Assembly: GCA_963169455.1 (NCBI GenBank)
Contig: CAUJDW010000042.1
Coordinates: forward strand, 1 to 64,000
Reading direction: 5' to 3'
Source: Bacteroidota bacterium
GTDB taxonomy: Bacteria; Bacteroidota; Bacteroidia; Chitinophagales; Saprospiraceae
DNA: 64,000 nt
Below, one piece after another: positions 25,644-33,554 of the stretch (position 1 is its first letter; each line of letters begins with the position of its first letter). Made by a program: the position numbers and the translations under genes. A model generated the notes under the pieces. It was not told the origin of the DNA. It saw only the letters and a program-made list of their open reading frames with translations, and did not search any database.

Positions 25644-27023
25644 TCACGCTCTGTTGAGCAGCACCAACTGCCTGGCCACCAGTTTGTCGCCCTGCCGGAC
25701 GGTGAGGGTCAGCGTGCCGGGGGTGGCGTCGCGCAGGCCGATCTCCTCATTGAAGTAGCCGTCGAAGTTGCTGAGCTGGCGCTGGAAGACGATACGCCCG
25801 CTGGCGTCGGCCAGTTGAATGAGGGTCGGAACGGGCTCCGCGCGGAACTGCACGTTGACATAACTGAAAGCCGGGTTGGGAAAAGTTTTGAAATCCTGCA
25901 GCTCCAGCGTATTGTCAGGCATCTCCAGAGGGGCCGGGGCCTGAGGTTGTTCCACGATGCTTTCCTGCTGCTCCTGCTGCTCATTGGTGCAGATCAGGAA
26001 GCGGGTGTCGAATTTCATCTCCTGCCCGTTGCGCAATACCGAAAGCGTGAATTCCTGGCCCGGTTCGTGTTTGTCGCGTTCGGCCAGCAGTTCCTCGTTA
26101 TTGTTGACGGGTACGCCGTCCATGGCGAGGATGATATCACCTGACTGCAAACCCGCCGCTTCGGCCGGGGTTTTGCCTATGATGCCGGTCACCTGCACGC
26201 CGCGGCCGGCGGAGGCCTGCCCGCCCACATATACCCCGATGAACACTTTACAGGGGTTGCGCTCCTCATTGAGCACCCAGCGGGTGTATTCCTTTTCGCC
26301 AAGAGTAAGTTGCACTTCCATAGGCTGGCCGCCGCGCAGATACTGAACGGCCACTGTTTCGCCGGCTTGCAACCCGCCCAACACGCCGCGCAGGCCGTGT
26401 TCGCCATTGGTCGCCTGCCCGCTGATGGCCGTGACGACGTCGCCCTGCTGCAGCCCGGCAGCTTCCGCAGGGCCGCCGGCGACAATGCCGTCCAGTTTAA
26501 CCCCAGCCCCGCCTTCGGCATGGCCGGGATAAACGCCCAGGAAAGCCTTCAGGGCCGGTTCGGGCCGCAAATGAGGCTCCCCGCCATCAGCCCCCTGGCG
26601 CCAGTTGAAGTGGTAATCGCCGGGTTCCACATCCCCGTGCAGAATGATCTTCATGTTCTCCAACTCATGCTTCATGCCCTCCTTATCCATCTGGCCGGCG
26701 CCGGCGGGCGCTTTGCCGCGGCGAAACAAAAAGATGGCTTCCCCCTCCTCTGCCTTTGGTGCTTCGTTCATGCTATCGTCCGACAGGAGGTGGAATTCCA
26801 GGTTTCTGCCTTCCGCATCTTCCAAATCTTTGATAATCGGCTGTACATTTTCTCCCGCCCTGATGCGCCTCTTGACCGTTGTGACGACGCCATCCTCGTT
26901 CTCGATTTTCTGAATGATGATGACTTCGCCGCCTTCAGAAGCGTTGTTCTGGGCGTTCAGGCCGGGGTTTGCCCAGCAAAGCAAGGCGAAAACGCCCGCC
27001 ATTTGAAGTATGAAATTCTTCAT
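25644..27023 (-). CDS. Secreted PDZ-domain protein with T9SS sorting domain
   Basis: A 459-residue exported protein. A signal peptide (MKNFILQMAGVFALLCWANPGLNAQ) is followed by a helical/acidic region, two PDZ domains (about 180-265, LDGIVAGGPAEAAGLQQGDVV; about 280-360, VTGIIGKTPAEAAGLQSGDII), and a C-terminal type IX secretion sorting domain (about 385-459, KTFPNPAFSYVNVQFRAE). No protease domain is present, so PDZ here would bind peptide tails or act as a scaffold on the cell surface. ATG 27023 is chosen for its signal peptide. T9SS components themselves are outside this window. Confidence 0.87.
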   Translation of the reverse strand: MKNFILQMAGVFALLCWANPGLNAQNNASEGGEVIIIQKIENEDGVVTTVKRRIRAGENVQPIIKDLEDAEGRNLEFHLLSDDSMNEAPKAEEGEAIFLFRRGKAPAGAGQMDKEGMKHELENMKIILHGDVEPGDYHFNWRQGADGGEPHLRPEPALKAFLGVYPGHAEGGAGVKLDGIVAGGPAEAAGLQQGDVVTAISGQATNGEHGLRGVLGGLQAGETVAVQYLRGGQPMEVQLTLGEKEYTRWVLNEERNPCKVFIGVYVGGQASAGRGVQVTGIIGKTPAEAAGLQSGDIILAMDGVPVNNNEELLAERDKHEPGQEFTLSVLRNGQEMKFDTRFLICTNEQQEQQESIVEQPQAPAPLEMPDNTLELQDFKTFPNPAFSYVNVQFRAEPVPTLIQLADASGRIVFQRQLSNFDGYFNEEIGLRDATPGTLTLTVRQGDKLVARQLVLLNRA

Positions 27024-27232
27024 AATAACAGCTGTTTTAAGTGATAAAAAGTAAGGAATAACACGCCGTTGCCGAAGCAACTTTGCCCTGATGACGGTTC
27101 AGGCGTCAAAAAGTTGCAGCTTTACGGGAAGGACAAAAGGAATTGGCAAACGTTGCAGGAAAGGGCGGTTGCGCCCCGCTTCTGCCGGCAGTGATATACA
27201 TTTTGATATTGCCCCCACGCCATAAATGGGCT

Positions 27233-27679
27233 TTATTGCCGTACTTTATCCAGCGCCCAGCGATAAATATCATGGTACATTAAAGGATGGGCTTGTTCCA
27301 CCGGCAACCATAACAGCGTATGGTCATCCTCCACTTTAAGGGCGGGGTCAAAACCGATGGGCTTCACGAGGAAAAAGTACCCGGCCTTGTTGACGTAGCG
27401 CTGATTGTCGGCGTTGTAAAAGTACTCTGCCGCAACACCCAGGTAGGCGTCAATCTTCACCAGAAGGCCTGTTTCCTCAGCCACTTCCCGGATGATGGCC
27501 TGTTCTTTTGTTTCCCCCGGTTCGATGCCGCCGCCGGCCAGAAAGTAGTCGCCCTCACCATTGCGCACTAGGCCCAGCAGGCCCTGCTCATTGAAGAAAA
27601 CTGCGTAACTGCCGGGGCGGGTGAAAAAAGGCATACCTGGAGGAAGGCTGCCGAACTGGATTCGAAAGGTTGTTTCCAT
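27233..27679 (-). CDS. NUDIX hydrolase
   Basis: A 148-residue protein with a complete Nudix box, GGGIEPGETKEQAIIREVAE in residues 48-67 continuing ETGL, including the metal-binding R-E-x-x-E-E (R65-E70). I chose ATG 27679 (METTFRIQFG); the longer frame has no support. Family members hydrolyse nucleoside diphosphates linked to another moiety. It is divergent from the TMEM175-like gene. Substrate unknown. Confidence 0.88.
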   Translation of the reverse strand: METTFRIQFGSLPPGMPFFTRPGSYAVFFNEQGLLGLVRNGEGDYFLAGGGIEPGETKEQAIIREVAEETGLLVKIDAYLGVAAEYFYNADNQRYVNKAGYFFLVKPIGFDPALKVEDDHTLLWLPVEQAHPLMYHDIYRWALDKVRQ

Positions 27680-27826
27680 AGTATCAGGATTTGATGTTCT
27701 GTCAAAAAAACATCTGGCATAAAATAGTTCCCGAGAGGCAAAAAAAGGCGCGATGAACCATTTCACCACCTTTTTGTTTTTTCTCGATTTTGACATACCT
27801 TTCTTCCACCAAAATCTCCGGAATTC

Positions 27827-28408
27827 ATGCAAAAAAGCCGTTTGGAAGCATTCAGCGATGGGGTGCTGGCAATTATCATAACCATTATGGTGCTGGAGCT
27901 GAAGGTTCCTCACGGAGCGGATTTTTCGGCCCTCGCGCCTCTGTTGCCGGTATTGCTGAGCTATATTTTAAGCTTTATCTACATCGCCATATACTGGAAT
28001 AACCACCACCACCTGCTGCAAACTGCCAAAAGGATCCACGGAGGGATACTGTGGGCCAACATGCACCTGTTGTTCTGGTTGTCCCTGGTTCCTTTCGCGA
28101 CCGGCTGGATGGGCGAAAACCACTTCGCACCGGGGCCTATGGCTTTGTACGGCATCGTCCTGCTCATGGCCGCCGTGGCATACTATGTTTTACAACTCCA
28201 GATCCTCGCCAGGGATGGTAAAGATTCCCTGCTGGCTCAGGCTATCGGCAAAGATTATAAAGGCAAAATGTCAGTCGTTTTGTATATCATCGCCATCCCC
28301 GCTTCTTTTCTCAACCAATGGGCCGCCGCGGGAATATATGTCCTCGTCGCACTGATCTGGCTGATTCCGGACCGGCGCATTGAACGTGCATTCAACAGCA
28401 ATTCCTGA
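27827..28408 (+). CDS. TMEM175-family (DUF1211) membrane protein
   Basis: A 193-residue integral membrane protein with the family signature RLEAFSDGVLAIIITIMVLEL (R5 to L25; the FSDG motif is F9-G12) on the first helix, and five further hydrophobic segments up to residue 186. Bacterial TMEM175 homologues are potassium-leak channels made from this domain. The reading frame continues open for 56 codons after its TGA stop (see 28409-28579). Confidence 0.86.
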   Translation: MQKSRLEAFSDGVLAIIITIMVLELKVPHGADFSALAPLLPVLLSYILSFIYIAIYWNNHHHLLQTAKRIHGGILWANMHLLFWLSLVPFATGWMGENHFAPGPMALYGIVLLMAAVAYYVLQLQILARDGKDSLLAQAIGKDYKGKMSVVLYIIAIPASFLNQWAAAGIYVLVALIWLIPDRRIERAFNSNS

Positions 28409-28579
28409 AGGGCCCAGGGCGGCGGACAGCCCGCCGCCACTCCGCAGGAAGATGCCGAACGCCGGAAAGCCGCAGCCATGATGGAAGCCTTAATCCGCGA
28501 AATACCGCTGCGCAACCTGGCCCTCCTGTCGCAGGGACAGGTTGCGGAAGAGATGCCGGAAGGGCTGCTGAACCAGTGA
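28409..28579 (+). pseudogene. In-frame open remnant after the TMEM175 stop
   Basis: After the TGA at 28406-28408 the same frame stays open for 56 codons and reads like real protein: ...TPQEDAERRKAAAMMEALIR, then EIPLRNLALLSQGQVAEEMP, ending GLLNQ and TGA. The composition is amphipathic-helical and unlike random translation of this DNA. There is no good start codon before the paired ATGs (AMMEALI, near 28480). It may be the surviving 3-prime end of a lost gene, or a small gene starting at those ATGs. I cannot name the family. Confidence 0.4.
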
Positions 28580-28619
28580 ATGGGTTATTCCAGCCTATCT
28601 GATAGCAGAAAACAACAAT

Positions 28620-28653
28620 GAGGCGCCATGTCTCCGTTTGGACATGACGCCTC
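28620..28653. terminator. 13-bp hairpin, probable terminator
   Basis: GAGGCGCCATGTC (28620-28632) pairs with GACATGACGCCTC (28641-28653); 12 of 13 positions match and the thirteenth is a G-U wobble if transcribed from the minus strand, where the stem is followed by the U-rich ATTGTTGTTTTC. It lies between the TMEM175 remnant and the next plus-strand gene. Confidence 0.45.
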
Positions 28654-28684
28654 AATCCAATGAAAAAACCAAAACTATTCCCAC

Positions 28685-28963
28685 ATGCACTCCACCCTCT
28701 TCTTCGTCCTCGCCTCCGTAGGCATTGTCGCGGCTGCCTGGTATGTCGTGGCCAGTTTGCTCATCTTCGAAGCCCTTCGGAAAAGAGGGGTTCCTGTCAG
28801 TTTTTTATTATTACGGCTTTTCATCATTCGCTACGCCAACCAATACAAGGAAGCCACACGGGAGGAATCAGGCAAAGTTGGCGCATTGTATTACCACTGG
28901 CTCGTTTCAATCAACGTGGTGCTGCTGGTGGTGGTTTTGTTGTTGATTTTAGGGTTGGGGTAA
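28685..28963 (+). CDS. Small membrane protein, unknown
   Basis: A 92-residue protein with a hydrophobic N-terminal helix (residues 4-27), a basic and charged middle (LRKRGVPVSF, RYANQYKEATREESGK) and a hydrophobic C-terminal helix (73-92). Two membrane passes are likely, with the loop in the cytoplasm by the positive-inside rule. No family recognised. Confidence 0.65.
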   Translation: MHSTLFFVLASVGIVAAAWYVVASLLIFEALRKRGVPVSFLLLRLFIIRYANQYKEATREESGKVGALYYHWLVSINVVLLVVVLLLILGLG

Positions 28964-29025
28964 AAAAACCACAGGATGATCCTCCCTGGCAGGGCCCGGC
29001 GCTAATCGCCCCGTGGCGCACTTCA

Positions 29026-30162
29026 TCAATAGTACTCGTATTCCGTGACTTCTGATCCCGCGCCGGAAGTATGCCTCTTAACCGGCAGCCCATCTTCCCG
29101 GAATTCATAGGAGAACTTGTACTCGAGCTCCATCCCGTGTTCTTCCAGGCGGAAAGAGGTGGGCAGCGTGCGCTGCGCCGCTATGCCGGGGATGAGCTCC
29201 AGCGGGAAGAGGTTGGCCTTATCGCCGTAGCCCTCATAGGTGCGGGTGGAGATCAGCTCCAGCTCTTCCCCTCCGGCTATCGGATAGTACGTCAACTGCT
29301 TGTACAGGTTGCCATCCTCGTAGTAGAGGTAAACGAAAACGAGGCTGAGCGCATATTCTCCTGAAGACTGCCGGTTGTAGAGGGCCTGCGAGCCAACATT
29401 TCCGGCCGGGTCGTAATCGTATTCGCTGTACGCCGTCTTCAGGCCGTTGACGATCTTCTCGGAGCGAATGATCCGCCCGTTTTCCTGAAAGAAGTACTCG
29501 TCGTTGTCCGGATAATAGTTGACCCTTTCAATCAGGCCGTTGCCTGCATAAGTGTAGGCCTCCGTGCCGGTAGTCAGCGCAGGGGTGGCTTTTTCCCAGT
29601 GTACTTTGGCCACTTTACCGGAGGCGCCGTACGCATAGGTTCTTTTGACCCTCCAGTTTCCGGCATAGGTTTGGTATGACTTGGCGCGGGCCAGCAGTTC
29701 GTCATCCATCACAGACAATTCGTAGGAAAGCTCGTTTCCTTTTACAATGCCTCCCTCCGCACCAATGATGGAGAAAACGGCAGTTTGGTTGCCATTACCC
29801 ACTGCGTCATTGACAGGCAACAGGGCAAAACCGGCGGAAGTGGCGCCTACGGCAACTTCCAGCTCCAGGCGGCCGCTGGCGTCTATGGCCGGTTCGGTAG
29901 TGAAGGGTGCGGCTCCCGGCTGCCCTTCCAGCTGAATTATCACTGTCCCCGATTCCTTTACCGGAGCCGAGAAAAGGATGTTTACCGTGGCCCCATCGGC
30001 ATCGTTTTCATACAATGCCCCGCCGGGGTTTTCGAAATTGGCCTTTACCGGCTTTCCGATAGGCTTGCCGATAGGATGCTCCAGGTCGAATTGATCTTTT
30101 TCGCAGGAGAAAACACTGGCAGCCATAAAGGCGCCAATGATGAATTTCCAGGTGTTTTTCAT
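29026..30162 (-). CDS. Hypothetical lipoprotein, beta-rich
   Basis: A 378-residue predicted lipoprotein with lipobox C20 (MKNTWKFIIGAFMAASVFSC). Residues ~30-160 look like an immunoglobulin or Calx-beta-like sandwich (GTVIIQLEG, SAGFALLPVNDAVGNGNQTA); residues ~170-378 form YD-type strands (AYTYAGNGLIERVNYYPDND, YDYDPAGNVGSQALYNRQS) similar to repeats in DUF4595/RHS-like surface lipoproteins. A direct repeat IGKPIGKP sits at residues 31-38. Probably surface or periplasmic. Function unknown. Confidence 0.75.
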   Translation of the reverse strand: MKNTWKFIIGAFMAASVFSCEKDQFDLEHPIGKPIGKPVKANFENPGGALYENDADGATVNILFSAPVKESGTVIIQLEGQPGAAPFTTEPAIDASGRLELEVAVGATSAGFALLPVNDAVGNGNQTAVFSIIGAEGGIVKGNELSYELSVMDDELLARAKSYQTYAGNWRVKRTYAYGASGKVAKVHWEKATPALTTGTEAYTYAGNGLIERVNYYPDNDEYFFQENGRIIRSEKIVNGLKTAYSEYDYDPAGNVGSQALYNRQSSGEYALSLVFVYLYYEDGNLYKQLTYYPIAGGEELELISTRTYEGYGDKANLFPLELIPGIAAQRTLPTSFRLEEHGMELEYKFSYEFREDGLPVKRHTSGAGSEVTEYEYY

Positions 30163-30353
30163 AAGTAAAGTTTTAGTTTTTCAGGCAGTTCAAAGTGAGC
30201 TGCCGGAATTGAGACAAAGGGTGAGCCGGGAAGGCCGCATAAACGGCAGAGCGGAGAGGTGAGAATGCCTGAAAACCGGCATCTTTAACATAAAAGTAAC
30301 ATTTCAGGGCATGCCTGATATAAGCCACGGAGGGAGATATGAAACGGGAGCCA
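30163..30353. other. 191-bp intergenic spacer
   Basis: No gene, repeat or clear promoter is visible between the lipoprotein start and the end of the nucleotidyltransferase fusion; the sequence just upstream of 30162 (ACTAAAACTTTAC on the minus strand) is a weak -7 candidate only. Confidence 0.3.
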
Positions 30354-33300
30354 TCAATCCAGGCTCGTACCCAGAGGCAATGGCCGGGCCGCATCGGTGA
30401 CGGCGTCGATTTTTGCCGCAACCCCTCTTTGTTTTTCAATGTCTTGGTCCGTCACGAAATGAATATCCAGCAGGCCTTTGACCGTGTGGCCGGTTCGCAG
30501 GTAGTAAATGTATTCCAGGCTGTTGCCCCAGCCCTCCAGCCAGAGCGCCAGCTCCCTGCGCTGGGCATCCGAACCTGAGAAGTGGATCAGCAGGTCGATA
30601 TCGCTGCTCAGGCCGGCAGTGGCGTTTTTTGTGCTGCCAAAAACATAGATGCCCTTCACCCCAAAGCGGCCGGGGTCAACCCGGGAAGCGATCTGCTCAG
30701 CAGCGCTCAGCCGCCAGCGCCAGTAAAAATCCGTATCCTTTCTGCTCCCGGGCAATACCCTGTTCTCCTTTTCAACAGGAGCATCGGCAGGCTCCGCAAG
30801 TATGGCCATGGCTTTGCTTTCCTCCGCATTCATCAGCAATTTCACCACCCTGCCGCCGGTGTATGCCGGTACATCGATGACCTTGACCACATCCGATAAA
30901 TGGGCCGATTCGGGAATCAGCTCGCCCAGGATGTTGGGCGACAACCTGAAAAAGGGCTCATTGAAAATATTGCCTTCGTCATCGGGATATAGCGGAAGGT
31001 ACCTGATGTCCGCTTCCATGAGGTCCTGAAAAAAGTGGGTGCCGAAAGACAACTCGGGGACGTATTCCTTCCGCTTCCTGGCAATCTCGATCAGGATGGC
31101 GGTGTTGTTGATGTCGGAGTAGGTCACACTCACTCCCAGCTTGATGTCGCCGCGGCTGCCCCAGCGGCCGGGGCCCATCAGGATAAACTGCCTTTTGGGC
31201 AGGATCTTGTTCAGCTTGCCCACCGTTTTCCCCACCGCGATGAGGTCTGCATAATCAGGCAGTTCGCTGTATTTCTGCGGATCGATGTAAACGAGATGCG
31301 AAATATTGGGCGCCACGCCATTCGTAATGTGCCGGCAGGCCGTGAACACCACGGCATCGTCCGGTACATCGTGGGGGATTTCGGCCGGCTTGTCCACTTT
31401 CCCATAGCCCTGAGGGCGGCATTGCAGCAGGTAGAAATTTGTGCCGTCATGGGCGAACTCGATATCGACGGGATATTTGAATTCCTTCTGGAGGACGGAC
31501 ATGATCGACCGGATTTTCGGGATAAAATCTGTCTTTTCAATCAGCCCGTTAAAGGTGACGATGAAGTTGTCCTTTTCGAAATCCATTCCGAAGCGCTGAA
31601 CCTGCTGGATGTGGTTGTCCGCTATTCTGGAAACGATCTGGTGGATGGCGGGGTAATCCCTGCCATATTTCCGCAGCAATTCCCTGATATCGACCGTTTC
31701 GAGCTTCCGCTTTTCCAGGTTGATCACATCGATTTTCTTCGGAGAATACCGCACTATATCCTCCGTAGTGATGTTAACCCGCAAGCCCGGCTTTCCCGGA
31801 GCGATGAGCACCGGATAGTCGTCACTGAGGCGGTCGACCGCCCGGGTGCCGAGCCCGGGGACGAGCCGTATCAGGCCATCTTCTTTTTCTATCCGCCCGG
31901 ACCACTTGTAGTTGTTGTCCGAAAAGGCGACCCCGGCAAAGGCCGGGAAATAATAAGGCCCCACCCGCTGGCCCACGGCCTCCTGGATCAAAATGCCCAT
32001 TTCCTCATTATAGTCCAACAGGTCTTTTTCGATGCGGTACTCAATGGGGTCGGGCCCGAAAGTGGAGGCATATACTTCGGCAATGGCGTCGGTCAGCTCT
32101 TCCAGCCTTTCCTTCTTGGAGCCCTGATTGGAAATGAACAGGCTCTTGTACTTCCCTGCAAAAATGGAATCCGGCCGGTCTTCCAGCAGGCTCGTGCTCC
32201 GGATGACCAGGGGAACGTCGCCGAGGTTGTCCAGCATCAAACTCAGAGACTTCAGGATTTCGGCAGGAAAGGAGGAATTCTTAAAAACCAGTGAAACAAA
32301 GGGGTACTCTTTGCGTATCTGTTCTATACCCTTGTATTTCTGCTCAACGATATCCTCCAGGTTGTTGTACTTGATGAATTTCAGTATGCCGTCGGACGTT
32401 ATATACCAGGCCTTGGGGACGAGGAATTGTCTGGCGTAATCATCGCTGAATTCCGATTTTTGCAGGATGCGCTGAGACAGGAACAATCCCGAAGTCTTTC
32501 CGCCGAGCTTGCCGTGGCTGTCCGCGGGGTAAATCACGTGGTTGACCAGCCCGTTAAAGTCATCGAGCTCGATAAAATGCTTCGCGATCTTGACAAATTC
32601 GTTCTCGCCACTCAGCAGTCGCCTTATCAGGATGATCCTCAGGCTCTTTTCCCGGTTCGGCGAAAGCTCCAGCCCATGTGCTTTGAGGTGGTGGTACCTC
32701 GCCAGCGCGGCGCTTATTTCCTCAAAGGACGAACCCGTGTTATTCAGTGTATTGACCAGAAAGCCCGACTGGTCCTCCTTTATCCAGCGGCTGATATTGT
32801 CGATTATTTCGCGTTCGCTCAGATACCTGCTGGCCAGGTCGAAGATTTCATTGCTGCTGGCGATGAAATCCTCCATGGATTTTGCCTGATAGGGGAAATT
32901 CGTATCCAGAGGAGAGGCGTCCGCATCATCTTTGGGTTCGGTGCTGAACAGGTCGAACAATTTTTCGCTTTCGGCAACGCCTTTCCAGCCCAGGTAATTC
33001 ACCATTTTCTGGGAAATCCTGATGAGCAGCTTGGGGTCGGTTTTTTTCAGAATATCCAGGATTACAACCCATTCAAAACGCCTTTCCATCTTTTTCTGAA
33101 CACTCCCCTCGAAAACGGATTTCAGCTGCTTGTGCAGGAAATAACTGCTGACCAGTTCTGATATGCTCCTGATCAGTTTTTTCTCTTCCTTCAGGAAGGG
33201 CCCGTAATCGCAAATGGGCCTCTTTTCCGTATAGAATACCTGCACCCTGCCCACGGCCTCGTCCTGGGTAGTGATCCCGGATTCAAGCATCCATTCCGTT

Positions 33301-33530
33301 TCTTCAAAAGCCGGCGACTGGACAACCATCTTTCGGTATTCTATTCTGACAATGCAGATATCGGGATATTGCCAGCCTGCGGGGATGACCCTGATCACAC
33401 CCTCCAGGATTTCCCTGGTGCTCTTGCTTTTGTCATCCAGCAATTCCTGGATCTCATACAGGCAGTTCAGTTCCTTGGCCCTTTCCTGCAACTGGTTGAT
33501 CAGGCCATCCGGGATGAGATTTTTATCCAT
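30354..33530 (-). CDS. PEP/pyruvate-binding protein with C-terminal nucleotidyltransferase
   Basis: A 1058-residue multidomain protein. Residues ~15-150 look like a GAF-type sensory domain; ~150-330 are helical; ~340-715 match the PEP-synthase/PPDK N-terminal ATP-grasp domain (KLGGKTSGLFLSQRIL; VIRSTSLLEDRPDSIFAGKY, residues ~442-461; DIEFAHDGTNFYLLQCRPQG). Residues ~780-860 (GPGRWGSRGDIKLGV ... GTHFFQDLMEA) are shared with the neighbouring 33555 gene. Residues ~955-1040 are a polymerase-beta-type nucleotidyltransferase with intact triad (G965-S966, D977, D979, D1022). The phosphohistidine and PEP-barrel domains of true PEP synthase are missing. It lies 24 bp after the 33555 gene, same strand. 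Confidence 0.85.
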   Translation of the reverse strand: MDKNLIPDGLINQLQERAKELNCLYEIQELLDDKSKSTREILEGVIRVIPAGWQYPDICIVRIEYRKMVVQSPAFEETEWMLESGITTQDEAVGRVQVFYTEKRPICDYGPFLKEEKKLIRSISELVSSYFLHKQLKSVFEGSVQKKMERRFEWVVILDILKKTDPKLLIRISQKMVNYLGWKGVAESEKLFDLFSTEPKDDADASPLDTNFPYQAKSMEDFIASSNEIFDLASRYLSEREIIDNISRWIKEDQSGFLVNTLNNTGSSFEEISAALARYHHLKAHGLELSPNREKSLRIILIRRLLSGENEFVKIAKHFIELDDFNGLVNHVIYPADSHGKLGGKTSGLFLSQRILQKSEFSDDYARQFLVPKAWYITSDGILKFIKYNNLEDIVEQKYKGIEQIRKEYPFVSLVFKNSSFPAEILKSLSLMLDNLGDVPLVIRSTSLLEDRPDSIFAGKYKSLFISNQGSKKERLEELTDAIAEVYASTFGPDPIEYRIEKDLLDYNEEMGILIQEAVGQRVGPYYFPAFAGVAFSDNNYKWSGRIEKEDGLIRLVPGLGTRAVDRLSDDYPVLIAPGKPGLRVNITTEDIVRYSPKKIDVINLEKRKLETVDIRELLRKYGRDYPAIHQIVSRIADNHIQQVQRFGMDFEKDNFIVTFNGLIEKTDFIPKIRSIMSVLQKEFKYPVDIEFAHDGTNFYLLQCRPQGYGKVDKPAEIPHDVPDDAVVFTACRHITNGVAPNISHLVYIDPQKYSELPDYADLIAVGKTVGKLNKILPKRQFILMGPGRWGSRGDIKLGVSVTYSDINNTAILIEIARKRKEYVPELSFGTHFFQDLMEADIRYLPLYPDDEGNIFNEPFFRLSPNILGELIPESAHLSDVVKVIDVPAYTGGRVVKLLMNAEESKAMAILAEPADAPVEKENRVLPGSRKDTDFYWRWRLSAAEQIASRVDPGRFGVKGIYVFGSTKNATAGLSSDIDLLIHFSGSDAQRRELALWLEGWGNSLEYIYYLRTGHTVKGLLDIHFVTDQDIEKQRGVAAKIDAVTDAARPLPLGTSLD

Positions 33531-33554
33531 GCGCTCTTTTCTTTTTCTGCGCCC

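Noticed and set aside
31035..32294. 419-codon plus-strand frame
   Set aside because: Antisense shadow of the PEP-binding/nucleotidyltransferase gene.
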